DNA of 64,000 bases from JBGSTR01 sp963707135 (GTDB lineage Bacteria > Pseudomonadota > Gammaproteobacteria > Chromatiales > Chromatiaceae). The DNA lies in contig CAVPOY010000011.1 in assembly GCA_963707135.1 (NCBI GenBank), positions 1-64,000 of the forward strand. Reading direction: 5' to 3'. Shown piece after piece: positions 24,285-32,526 of this stretch. A program made the position numbers and the translations under genes. Within the stretch, counting starts at the first letter, position 1. Each line of letters starts with the position of its first letter. The notes beneath the pieces are model-generated. The model had not been told where the DNA came from. It was given only the letters and a program-made list of their open reading frames with translations, and did not search any database.

Positions 24285-24760
24285 CCCCGGGACTCCCGCG
24301 CAATGGCGGCCGCTGGAGACGGGACGGGCGGCAGCGGGCGCGCCCCGGCAGGCGCGTGTAGGCTCCGCGGCGGCTCGATCCCGGCCGCCGCGGCGATATC
24401 CAGCTCCATGCGCGTCCGAAGCTCCGCCATGTCGAGCGTCCCGTAGGCCCGGTAGACGCGCACCAGCAGGGCCACGGCGAGCGCCTGGACCCCCACGCCG
24501 ATGACAATGGCCGTCAGCACCAGAACTTGCGGAATCGGGTCGACCATCGGCGCCCCGGGGATACCATACCCAACGATCGGCGCAATGGAACCCGCCCGGT
24601 AGCCCGCGAGCACCAGGAACAGATTCGCGCCCGACTCCGCGATCACGAGGGCCAGCAACATCCGGAACAGATGATTGGATATGACGAGGCCGACCGCGCC
24701 GATGGCCACAAGGCCGATCGCCCCGACGTAAAGGATCGCTTCAACGTCGAACGTAATCAT
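24281..24760 (-). CDS. MrpC/NuoK-like subunit (MbxG-like)
   Basis: 159 residues from the ATG at 24760, which overlaps the previous stop (ATGA). A longer frame upstream lies inside the previous gene. Three helices carry the NuoK/MrpC pattern: VGAIGLVAIGAVGLVISN, HLFRMLLALVIAESGANLF and LVLTAIVIGVGVQALAVALL, with the DPIPQVLVLTAIVI block of MrpC. The last 40 residues (from about 120) are soluble and Pro/Ala-rich, longer than ordinary MrpC. It helps form the ion path between antiporter-type subunits. Confidence 0.88.
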   Translation of the reverse strand: MITFDVEAILYVGAIGLVAIGAVGLVISNHLFRMLLALVIAESGANLFLVLAGYRAGSIAPIVGYGIPGAPMVDPIPQVLVLTAIVIGVGVQALAVALLVRVYRAYGTLDMAELRTRMELDIAAAAGIEPPRSLHAPAGARPLPPVPSPAAAIARESRG

Positions 24761-25446
24761 TGGTCGTGCGCCTCGGCATCCGAGATCGCCGCCATCAGGC
24801 CGGCCAGCTCGGCGCCGACCTTCAGACCGACAGCGAGCGACAACAGCGGCAGGGTCCCGGCCGACAGAAGCCGACCCATCTCCCCGGTGCCGAGCAGCGG
24901 CGCGAGAAAGGTGCCGTCCTCGACCAACGCCCAAATACCGATCAGTATGAAGGCGGCGCCGGCCAGACCCTCGAGCCATACGATCAGCGCATGATTGAGG
25001 CTCCGCGCCGGGTCGGCCAGCACGGCGAGAAAAAAGGCCGCGGCCAGGATGACCCCGCCCTGAAAGCCGCCACCGGGCGTTAGGTGTCCGTGAGCGATGA
25101 CATAGAGCCCGACGACCACCAGCAGCGGGAACAGCAGGTCTGCCCCTGTGCGCAGGATCGGCCCGCCCGGCGGGTCGCGCGGCGCATCCGCCCGGCGGCG
25201 GCCCAGCACGATTCCGGTCGCGGTAGCCGCCGCAAACAGGATCGACAGCTCCCCGAGCGTGTCGAAACCCCGGTAGCCGAGCAGGATCGCGGTGACGATG
25301 TTTGCCGCGCCGACCTCCCCGGGGGCTGCCCCGAGGATGTCCGCGCCGACCCGCATCGGCGAGCCACCGAAGCCGAGCTGCGCGCCTATCACGATCAGCA
25401 GGAACGCCAGGCCTGCCGTGAAGAGAAGCGACGCCGCATTACGCAT
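24757..25446 (-). CDS. MbhE-like and MrpB domains fused in one membrane protein (MbxF-like)
   Basis: 229 residues from the ATG at 25446; a longer frame to 25569 lies inside the upstream gene. The N-terminal third has a helix plus ANIVTAILLGYRGFDTLGEL, the MbhE-type block that equals the C-terminus of MrpA. The rest is MrpB: LLFPLLVVVGLYVIAHGHLT followed by PGGGFQGGVILAAAFFLAVL, then two further helices. In Mrp antiporters these pieces sit in MrpA and MrpB; here, as in the Mbx/Mbh modules, MrpA is split and one part is joined to MrpB. It overlaps the preceding gene by eight bases. Confidence 0.87.
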   Translation of the reverse strand: MRNAASLLFTAGLAFLLIVIGAQLGFGGSPMRVGADILGAAPGEVGAANIVTAILLGYRGFDTLGELSILFAAATATGIVLGRRRADAPRDPPGGPILRTGADLLFPLLVVVGLYVIAHGHLTPGGGFQGGVILAAAFFLAVLADPARSLNHALIVWLEGLAGAAFILIGIWALVEDGTFLAPLLGTGEMGRLLSAGTLPLLSLAVGLKVGAELAGLMAAISDAEAHDQ

Positions 25447-25747
25447 CGCCGCCACCCCGCTCTCGGGTGGGCACCAGTGGATAGGCCGCGCCGCGGTCGC
25501 CGTCGTCGAGGCGCCAGAGTCCGAGTCGGCGCAACGCGAGCGCGAGCACCACTCCGCTAAGGCCGGCACCGACGGCCGCCTCGGTCATCGCCACGTCCGG
25601 TGCCCGGAGCATCACGAACAGGACCGAAAGGCCCAACCCGACGACGGAGGTCGCCGCGACCGCCGCGACAAAGCTGCGCAACGTCAATGCGGCGATCGCC
25701 GCGACCAGCATCAGGACCACGACGATCAGTGCAACCCAGTTGAGCAT
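25439..25747 (-). CDS. MbhD-like (DUF4040) subunit
   Basis: 102 residues from the ATG at 25747, chosen because AGGGGG lies about six bases upstream; in-frame GTG codons at 25750 and 25753 are alternatives. Three hydrophobic helices and the motif VMLRAPDVAMTEAAVGAGLS identify the DUF4040/MbhD piece, homologous to part of the C-terminal region of MrpA. The soluble C-terminal tail ends GGGDA. In transcription order it is the fourth gene of the operon, after MrpG, as in Mbh/Mbx operons. Confidence 0.87.
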   Translation of the reverse strand: MLNWVALIVVVLMLVAAIAALTLRSFVAAVAATSVVGLGLSVLFVMLRAPDVAMTEAAVGAGLSGVVLALALRRLGLWRLDDGDRGAAYPLVPTRERGGGDA

Positions 25748-25756
25748 CACCACCCC

Positions 25757-26077
25757 CTATCGGTCCAAGTCCGAGTCCGCGGCCGGTGCCGAACGCGCCT
25801 GCCAGGGCCTGACACCCGAGATGTACAGGGCACGGGCGATGGTCGACGAGGAAACGGGGCTGGTGAACAGAATGAAACCGGCGATACAAGTGAGCTTCGC
25901 CCACCACCCGGGGTGCAGGAACCCGAGTCCCAACAGGAATGCGAGCGCGCCCAGGGTAACCGCCTTGGTACCCGCCTGAATCCGGGTGTAAACGTCCGGC
26001 ATGCGCACCAGCCCCAGTGCTCCGAGGAACGCAAAGAGGGCGCCGATTACGAGAAGGGTGTCGCCGACCACTCTCAT
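25757..26077 (-). CDS. mnhG: MrpG/MnhG-like antiporter subunit (MbxC-like)
   Basis: 106 residues, three helices: VGDTLLVIGALFAFLGALGL, then VRMPDVYTRIQAGTKAVTLG (the family's diagnostic R-x-P-D-x-Y-x-R-x-x-A-x-T-K), then LAFLLGLGFLHPGW and CIAGFILFTSPVSSSTIARA. MrpG is a small scaffold subunit of cation/proton antiporters. The ATG overlaps the MrpF stop (ATGA at 26074-26077). Confidence 0.92.
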   Translation of the reverse strand: MRVVGDTLLVIGALFAFLGALGLVRMPDVYTRIQAGTKAVTLGALAFLLGLGFLHPGWWAKLTCIAGFILFTSPVSSSTIARALYISGVRPWQARSAPAADSDLDR

Positions 26078-26340
26078 GAGCGATTTCCCTCGACGGCCCT
26101 TGCGATCGCGACGATGGCAACGAACGCCAGCACGGCGTAGACGAGCGCCACGTCGAGATAGAGCGGGTTCTGGGTTACAAACGCCAGAGCGACGATGCCG
26201 ATGGCAGTGATCACGGACAGGGTATCGGCCGCCACCACCCGATCCGGCGCCTTAGGACCCAGCACCATCCGCAGCAGACCCAGAAGCAGTGCCGCCCCGA
26301 GCAGGGCGAACGCGGCGATTTCCAGTAGGTTCGGTATCAT
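26074..26340 (-). CDS. mnhF: MrpF/MnhF-like antiporter subunit (MbxB-like)
   Basis: 88 residues, three helices. ALLLGLLRMVLGPKAPDRVV with ADTLSVITAIGIVALAF is the characteristic 'R...GP..PDRVVA.D' motif of MrpF, followed by LYLDVALVYAVLAFVAIVAI. It is a small membrane scaffold subunit. Overlapping ATGA junctions on both sides (26337-26340 and 26074-26077) point to strict co-translation. Confidence 0.92.
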   Translation of the reverse strand: MIPNLLEIAAFALLGAALLLGLLRMVLGPKAPDRVVAADTLSVITAIGIVALAFVTQNPLYLDVALVYAVLAFVAIVAIARAVEGNRS

Positions 26341-26861
26341 ATGAGGAAGCCACCGATATGGCGCTCAAAGGATTCGGAGATCGCCCGGGTCGCGCGCTCT
26401 AGGTCCTCTCCGGGCCCGCTGTCGATCCAGTGCACAAGTATCCTGTCCCCAATGATATCGACGGAAAGGGTCCCCGGCGTCAGCGTTATGCTGTTCGCGA
26501 GCAGCATCCGGCCAAGCGGAGATTGCAATCGCGTCTTCACGTCCACGACGGCAGGGCGGAGCGGCAGCGACGGCGAGAGCACCCGGCGAGCCATGTCCAG
26601 GTTGGCCCGCAACAGGGCCGCCAGGAAGCTCGCGAGATACAGCAGCAGGTGAATCGGTGCAGCCGCCGACAGGCGCACGCCGCCAAGGACCGCGAGCCTC
26701 GGGCCCGTGATCACAGCCACCAGCACGCCGACGACCGCGGCCGCAATCAGCTCGTCGCCGCGCAGACTCCCCGCCAGCAGGAGCCAGAGCAGGACGAAAA
26801 CGGCTACCGAAAACAGGTACTGGGCGACGGACGGGCGACTCGCTGCGGAAGCTTTTTCCAT
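26337..26861 (-). CDS. mnhE: MrpE/MnhE-like antiporter subunit, first gene of the Mbx-like operon
   Basis: 174 residues. Two or three N-terminal helices (YLFSVAVFVLLWLLLAG, ELIAAAVVGVLVAVITG) precede a soluble domain with LLANSITLTPGTLSVDIIGD, the MrpE signature, and LVHWIDSG. It is the first cistron of the 14-gene unit ending at 15092. GAGGTC lies about seven bases before the ATG. The upstream 26862-27120 stretch must hold the operon promoter. A TATACT-like -10 on the minus strand (26994-26999) is visible but I see no good -35. Confidence 0.9.
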   Translation of the reverse strand: MEKASAASRPSVAQYLFSVAVFVLLWLLLAGSLRGDELIAAAVVGVLVAVITGPRLAVLGGVRLSAAAPIHLLLYLASFLAALLRANLDMARRVLSPSLPLRPAVVDVKTRLQSPLGRMLLANSITLTPGTLSVDIIGDRILVHWIDSGPGEDLERATRAISESFERHIGGFLI

Positions 26862-27120
26862 TCGAAGACCTCTGCAGACAAGGATGATTTAGCTCGGCGC
26901 GGAGAACGACGGGGACAGCATCTGGCATCCCGGGCAAGGAACATGGTCCGCGGCCGGATCGCGGGCACATCCACCGACTAGGCACCGTGGGGGAGTATAC
27001 GCCCTTGCCGCGGGTCAGTTGGTGACAAGACGGTGACGGCGCTCACCCCGGGGACTTGTGAAAACGCGGCGGATATCGTGGCGAAGCGCATCGCGCGGAC
27101 GCGCCGCCCGCGGGTCGTTC

Positions 27121-30100
27121 TCAGACCTGCTCGGCGGGAATCGACCGCACGATCCGCCGCACCCGCCGGTGCAGACTCTCGTGGAACGACAGCAGCGAGG
27201 GAATCACCAGCAGCACCAGCACGGTCGCGAACCCGAGACCGAAGGCGATCGAGGTCGCCATCGGGATCAGGAACTGGGCCTGAACGGACGACTCGAACAG
27301 CAATGGGGTCAGTCCGCCGATGGTCGTAAGAGATGTGAGCAGCACCGCCCGCAGTCGTTGACAGGCGGCCTCCACCAGTGCCTCCTCGATGCCGAGCCCC
27401 TTCTCCCTCAGGTCCCGGTAAAAGCTGACCAGGATAATGGAGTCGTTGATGACGATTCCGGACAGGCCGAAGATGCCGAACAGTGACAGGATGGTCAGAT
27501 CAATGCCGATCAGCCAGTGGCCGAACAGGGCGCCGGTCAGGCCGAACGGGATTACGGCCATCACCACCAGCGGCCAGCCGTAGGACGAGAACACCCAGGC
27601 CAGGATCAGGTAGATCATGACCAGGCCAAGCACCAGGCCCTTGCGCATGTCCGAAAGGGTCTCGCGCTGGTCCTCCGAGCGCCCCTCGAACGAATAGCTG
27701 ATGCCGTACCTGCTCTGTAGCTCGGGAAGCGTGACGCTCGAGAGGCTCTCGATGATGTCGCCGACATTGTTCAGGCCGCTGTCCACGTCGGCCGAGACCT
27801 CCACGGCGAGCCGGCCCTCGGCATGTCGCAGCACTTCGAAACCACGCCGGGAGCGCCACTCGGCGACCGCCGTCAAGGGCACAGACTCCCCGTTCGGCAG
27901 CCGGATGTTCAGGCGGTAGAGGCTCCCGAGCCGATATCGCTCCTCGTCCGGTAACCTGACCCGGACCTCCACCTCGTCGGCGCCGTCTTGGAAGATCTGC
28001 ACCAGCCGACCGTCGAAGGCGGCCCGCAACTGCTGTCCCAGGTCCGCGACCGTCAGTCCCAGCGCCTCCCCCGCGGGCGTCAGCGAATAGATCAGCTGCT
28101 CCCGCCCGTAGGCCATGTCGTCCTCGACCTCGCTGACCCCGACCGTGCCCTTCAGGGACTCCGCCAACGCAAGCGCGGCGTCCTTCAGTGCCCCGGCGGA
28201 CGGCCCGTTCAGGCGCACCGTGAGGTCGCGTCCGGGGGGACCCGCGCGCCGGGAGACGATGGAAAAGCTCTCGAGTCCGGCCGGCAGGGCGATCCGCGAG
28301 CGCCAGGCCTGGACGAGCTCCTCGTTGCGGGTGTCCCGCTCATCCGGGGGCACCAGCTCGACCACAAGCGCACCGAGCTGATCCGCCGACACCAATCCGC
28401 CGTGGCCGTCGCTGGCCTTCGCCCCGTGCAGCGCCACGGCCAGGGTCACGAGCGTTCCGCGTCCCAGCGAGCGTTCCGTCTCCCGGAGCGTCTCGTCGAG
28501 ATGCCTAAGAAACGCGTCGACCCGGGCCCGCGGCGTGCCGGCAACGAAGCTCGCGTTCGCGTAGATCACCTGGCCCTCGGGCGTCGGAAAGAAGACGAAC
28601 GTCAGCCGGCCCCCGGCGAGCAGACCCACCGCGACGGTGAGCAGCGCCACCGCCGCGCTGATGGTCGCGAACCGGTTGCGGACCGCGGCGGTCACCAGTG
28701 GGCGAAACACCCGGTCGCGGAATCGCGCGAAGCCGCGATCGAGCCGTGCCCGCGCCGACCCGGCGCGGACCTTGTGGGAATGCACGAAGGCGTGGCGCAG
28801 ATGCCCCGGCAGCACCAGGAAGCTCTCGACCAGCGACGCGAGCAGAATGCTGACGATCACCAGCGGCAGCGCGAACAGGACGTTGCCGATACGACCGCCT
28901 ACCAGCATCAAGGGCAGAAAGGCCGCCACCGTGGTCAGGGACGAGGCCATCACCGGGGCCATCATGCGTCGCGCCCCACCCTCGGCCGCCAGCAGCGGGT
29001 CCTCGCCCATCTGATAGTGGGCCAGCGCGTCCTCACCGACGACGATCGCATCGTCGACGATAATCCCGAGGGCCATGATCAGTCCGAACAGACTGATCAT
29101 GTTGATGCTGCCCCCGGCGAGGTAGAGGATGAACAGCGTCATCAGGAACGAGACCGGGATGCCCCAGGCGACCCAGAAGGCGACACGCCCGCTCAGGAAA
29201 AGAAACAGGATCGCGACCACCAGCACCAGGCCGCTCAGGCCGTTGCGGACCAGCAGCATGATCCGGTCCCGTATCAGTTCCCACGAGGCATCGTAGACGG
29301 TGAGCTCCACGCCTGGCGGAAGACGCGGGCGCACCTCGTCGAGCCAGTCGTCCAGCACCCGCGCCGCCTCCAGCGAGTTGCCATGCTCGGCACGTTGCAG
29401 CACCAGCTCCACCGCCGGCCGGTCTCTCACGGACTGGGTCACGCCACCGTCGCGCGGCCGTCGCTCGATCTGGGCGACATCCCCGAGCTCGATGCGAAGC
29501 CCCGACTCGGTCTTCACCGGGAGCCGCCCGAACTCCAGCGCGTCCCGGCGCTTGTCGAGACTGCGAAGCTCCCGGGTGCCCTCGCCCTGACCGACGGACC
29601 CCGCCGGCAGATCGCGGCTGAGCTCCCCGACCCGATCGCCGATGGCGGACAGCCCGAGCTCGAGCTCCTCGAGCCGCGCGTTATTCACCTGGATGCTGAT
29701 CTCCTCCTCCGGCATTCCGCGGATATCGACCCTGTCGATACCCCGATCCAGCAGCTCGGTCTCGAAGCGGCGGGCCAGGCGACGCATCTCCGCCGGCCGG
29801 TCGAGCCCGGTCAGCAGGACGCGGGCGACAGTCTCGTACCGGGTCGCGAGCGCGACTTCCGGCTTCTCGGCATCCTGCGGCAGGTTACGGAGCTCGTCGA
29901 CCAGGCGGCGCACCTGGTCGAGCGCCAGCAGAGCGTCGGCACCCTCGTTGAGCTCCAGCGTGATGGACGAGATCCCCTGGGTCGAGGTCGAGGTCATCTT
30001 GCGCAGGTCGTCGACGGTGCGCAGGCGTTGTTCCAGCGGGCCCGTGATTCCGTCCTCGACATCCTCGGCACTGGCCCCGCTCCAGACCACCCGCACCGTG

Positions 30101-30252
30101 ACGACGTCCAGATCGAAGTTCGGGAAGAACTGGACGTTCAACCGGTCCAGCGCGAACAGGCCGCAGAGGATCATGATCACCATCAGCAGATTCGCGGCCA
30201 CCTTGTGGTGCGCGAACAGGCCGATGAGATCGCGCCTGTGGCCGTTGCTCAC
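27121..30252 (-). CDS. RND efflux transporter, AcrB/MexB-type permease
   Basis: 1043 residues, the usual RND length. The first helix is AANLLMVIMILCGLFALDRL. Helix 4 holds the proton-relay pair in MALGIIVDDAIVVGEDAL, with the family's AGGSINMISLFGL before it. The second half repeats the fold (FGIFGLSGIVINDSIILVSF, GLGFATVLVLLVIPSLLSF). Two large periplasmic loops give substrate binding. The N-terminal sequence resembles the uncharacterised export branch rather than classical AcrB, so the substrate is open. Its ATG overlaps the stop of the adaptor gene (30249-30252), so the two form one pump. No outer-membrane channel gene is adjacent. Confidence 0.92.
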   Translation of the reverse strand: MSNGHRRDLIGLFAHHKVAANLLMVIMILCGLFALDRLNVQFFPNFDLDVVTVRVVWSGASAEDVEDGITGPLEQRLRTVDDLRKMTSTSTQGISSITLELNEGADALLALDQVRRLVDELRNLPQDAEKPEVALATRYETVARVLLTGLDRPAEMRRLARRFETELLDRGIDRVDIRGMPEEEISIQVNNARLEELELGLSAIGDRVGELSRDLPAGSVGQGEGTRELRSLDKRRDALEFGRLPVKTESGLRIELGDVAQIERRPRDGGVTQSVRDRPAVELVLQRAEHGNSLEAARVLDDWLDEVRPRLPPGVELTVYDASWELIRDRIMLLVRNGLSGLVLVVAILFLFLSGRVAFWVAWGIPVSFLMTLFILYLAGGSINMISLFGLIMALGIIVDDAIVVGEDALAHYQMGEDPLLAAEGGARRMMAPVMASSLTTVAAFLPLMLVGGRIGNVLFALPLVIVSILLASLVESFLVLPGHLRHAFVHSHKVRAGSARARLDRGFARFRDRVFRPLVTAAVRNRFATISAAVALLTVAVGLLAGGRLTFVFFPTPEGQVIYANASFVAGTPRARVDAFLRHLDETLRETERSLGRGTLVTLAVALHGAKASDGHGGLVSADQLGALVVELVPPDERDTRNEELVQAWRSRIALPAGLESFSIVSRRAGPPGRDLTVRLNGPSAGALKDAALALAESLKGTVGVSEVEDDMAYGREQLIYSLTPAGEALGLTVADLGQQLRAAFDGRLVQIFQDGADEVEVRVRLPDEERYRLGSLYRLNIRLPNGESVPLTAVAEWRSRRGFEVLRHAEGRLAVEVSADVDSGLNNVGDIIESLSSVTLPELQSRYGISYSFEGRSEDQRETLSDMRKGLVLGLVMIYLILAWVFSSYGWPLVVMAVIPFGLTGALFGHWLIGIDLTILSLFGIFGLSGIVINDSIILVSFYRDLREKGLGIEEALVEAACQRLRAVLLTSLTTIGGLTPLLFESSVQAQFLIPMATSIAFGLGFATVLVLLVIPSLLSFHESLHRRVRRIVRSIPAEQV

Positions 30253-31505
30253 TGCACGGTCTCTACCCGCAGACCGTCGATCGCGTTCGGCAGGTGGGTG
30301 ACGACCAGACGGTCACCGTCCCGGAGCCGCTCGGAGCGCACCAGCAGGCGCTCGGCGCCGTCCTCGGTGAACCAACTCCCCAGCGCCTCGACGTCGATGC
30401 CGCTTATCCGTCCGTCGGCGAAGGCGTAGACTCGATTGCCGCCGTAGATGGCGGAAAACGGGACGGCAACGGCCGAGTCGCGCGCCGGACGACGCAGCCG
30501 GATGGAGAGCATCTGGCCCGCGCGCAGGCCCCCGGGGTCATCCCCGACCTCGAACAGGCCGTCGACCCCGCTCGCGGCGGCCTCTCCGGCGAGCCTGACG
30601 AGCTTGAGCGCGAGCTCGCCGTTTCCGAGCGGGGCGGTTGCCGGCAGCGACCCGCTGTCCGCCAGGGCCTCGGCGATCTCGGCCTGGTAGGGCGCGGGTA
30701 TGCGGGCCCGAACCTCGAGTCCGTCCAACGCATAGAGTCTCAACAGCACGTCGTTCGCGCGCACCTGGTCGCCGGCCGAGACCTCCACATCACCGACGAC
30801 GCCGTCGTACGGCGCGACCACCCGGGCCCGCTCGTACTCGAGCGCGGTCTCGTCGAGCCTGGCCCGCGCCCGCTGCAGCCGTGCCTCCAGCGCCCGGGTC
30901 CGCGCGGGAAAATCGGCAATGCTCATCTCGCGGTTGCTGACCGTCAGCGTCTGGCGCGCCAGCGCCTGCTCGGCGGTGTCCAGATCGGTCTCGGAGCCGA
31001 CCCGCTGCCGGGTCAGGCGCTGAGCGCGCTCGACACCGTCCTCGGCGATCCGCAACAGCTTTCGCTCCTGATCCAACGCCGCTTTGTCCGTCTCGTGCCG
31101 GTTCAGCTCGCTCTCCATCTGCGCCTCGAGCTCACGCACCTCGGATCGCGCCTGGTCCAGCCGCGGCTCGAAATCCCGCGCATCCAGCTCGACCAGTAGC
31201 TGGCCCTGCTCAACCCGATCGCCGTCTCGCACCAGCACTCGGGCCACGCGCGCCGGCGCCGGTGCGGCGGCTCTCAGGAGATCCGGCGCCTCCACCCGGC
31301 CGTAAAGGCTCAGCACCGGCGCCAGCCGGCGGGGCTCAATGGTCTCGACATCGACCCGCCAGACCCGCTCGCGGATCTCCGCCGTCGGGCGTTCCGGGCG
31401 CGTCTCCTTCAGGTAGGCGAACGCACCGAACCCGGCGCCGAGGATCAGGACGGGGAGGACGAGCTTGAGGAGTCGCTTCACGCTGTCTCCGGGTGCTGCG
31501 GACAT
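30249..31505 (-). CDS. RND efflux periplasmic adaptor (membrane fusion protein)
   Basis: 418 residues from the ATG at 31505; the frame continues to 31541 without a better start. A single N-terminal helix (LLKLVLPVLILGAGFGAFAY) anchors it. The split lipoyl/barrel-sandwich motif follows (RVLVRDGDRVEQGQLLVELD and, after the hairpin, VVAPYDGVVGDVEVSAGDQV). Between them, residues about 105-215 form a long coiled-coil hairpin rich in E, R, L and A. The C-terminal beta-barrel region includes AVPFSAIYGGNRVYAF. It links the RND permease to an outer-membrane channel. Confidence 0.9.
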   Translation of the reverse strand: MSAAPGDSVKRLLKLVLPVLILGAGFGAFAYLKETRPERPTAEIRERVWRVDVETIEPRRLAPVLSLYGRVEAPDLLRAAAPAPARVARVLVRDGDRVEQGQLLVELDARDFEPRLDQARSEVRELEAQMESELNRHETDKAALDQERKLLRIAEDGVERAQRLTRQRVGSETDLDTAEQALARQTLTVSNREMSIADFPARTRALEARLQRARARLDETALEYERARVVAPYDGVVGDVEVSAGDQVRANDVLLRLYALDGLEVRARIPAPYQAEIAEALADSGSLPATAPLGNGELALKLVRLAGEAAASGVDGLFEVGDDPGGLRAGQMLSIRLRRPARDSAVAVPFSAIYGGNRVYAFADGRISGIDVEALGSWFTEDGAERLLVRSERLRDGDRLVVTHLPNAIDGLRVETVQ

Positions 31506-31677
31506 GGCGCTTAGTGTCGGGGGGCGCCGGCGCGGGCGCAACCGATCGGACGAGAAGTCGCAGAGCCTGTAAGTCTGTTCGAAGGAATCACGACGGAAAA
31601 GTCCACTACTCGGTCAGTCGGCCGTTCGCGGCCCCTCGGCCCCTCACCGACCGCTGTGCCGATTCCCGGTCCGTCGG

Positions 31678-32526
31678 CTAGCCGAGCTCGGCGTGGAAAT
31701 AGTCCTCGACCTCCCGAGCCAGGACCCGTGTCTCATCGCCTGGCGGGAATCGCCGGCCCAGCCGCACCCGGCAGACCAGCGGGAAATCCGGCTTACGGAA
31801 CAGCGGCCAGCCCTTGGCGAGATATCGCGTATCGGTCTCGATGAACGCTGTCTGTACCGGGACCGCCGCCGTTCGTGCGATGAGCGCGAAGCCCGATGTG
31901 AAACGGTTGACCGGCGACTGGACCGTGCGCGTCCCCTCCGGGAACACCAGCAGATGCCGGCCGTCGGCCAACGCGGCCGCGGCGCGCCGGGTCATCTCGA
32001 CGGGCAGGTCCGCCCGGATGTACCCGGCAAATCGGGCGCCGCCGCTGAGGAAGGGATTGCTCAGTATGCTCGCCTTCATGACGCAGACGACATTGGGCAG
32101 TCGGGAGACCACGAAGACCGCGTCCAGCAACGACGGATGATTGGCCACGATCACCAACGACTCCTCGCGGCGCAGGGTATCGAGCTCACGCAGATCCAAA
32201 CGCGCTATTCCGGTCGAGGTGAGCAGGCCGGTTACGATTCGGAACAGGGCGGTCATCACGCGCTGGCCCAGACGGTTCCCGGCAACCCGCGGCAGGATCA
32301 GGCTCAACGCGGTGCCGAAAACGGTATAGAGGATGCCCATTGCCCCGAATACCGCGAGCGCGCTGTAGAAGGCGCAGTAATCCAAGAACACCCGTGCCCG
32401 GGGAATGAGCCCCTTGGTCGAAAGGGTCTGCGCCGTCGTGCGTCCAACGGTGCCCTTTCGACGCGTTCGTTCGTCGATGGCCGACCCCTGCCGAGCCATT
32501 GGGGCAGCTACCGGACGGACTCGCAT
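31678..32526 (-). CDS. PlsC-family 1-acyl-glycerol-phosphate acyltransferase
   Basis: 282 residues from the ATG at 32526, which has GGAG close upstream and overlaps the previous gene by 19 bases; an ATG at 32499 is an alternative. One membrane segment (LAVFGAMGILYTVFGTALSL) precedes the acyltransferase domain. VIVANHPSLLDAVFVVSRLP holds the catalytic H(X4)D and LLVFPEGTRTVQSP the second PlsC motif. Such enzymes acylate lysophosphatidate or other lyso-lipids in the inner membrane. Together with the lipoprotein gene before it, it looks like a two-gene unit. Confidence 0.85.
   Translation of the reverse strand: MRVRPVAAPMARQGSAIDERTRRKGTVGRTTAQTLSTKGLIPRARVFLDYCAFYSALAVFGAMGILYTVFGTALSLILPRVAGNRLGQRVMTALFRIVTGLLTSTGIARLDLRELDTLRREESLVIVANHPSLLDAVFVVSRLPNVVCVMKASILSNPFLSGGARFAGYIRADLPVEMTRRAAAALADGRHLLVFPEGTRTVQSPVNRFTSGFALIARTAAVPVQTAFIETDTRYLAKGWPLFRKPDFPLVCRVRLGRRFPPGDETRVLAREVEDYFHAELG

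Noticed and set aside
26994..26999. TATACT as a -10 box for the Mbx-like operon
   Set aside because: No acceptable -35 lies 16-18 bases upstream; TTGTCA is 23 bases away. Too weak to list as a promoter.
27988..30429. 813-residue plus-strand open frame
   Set aside because: Antisense to the RND permease; the protein is His/Gln/Arg-rich without structure.
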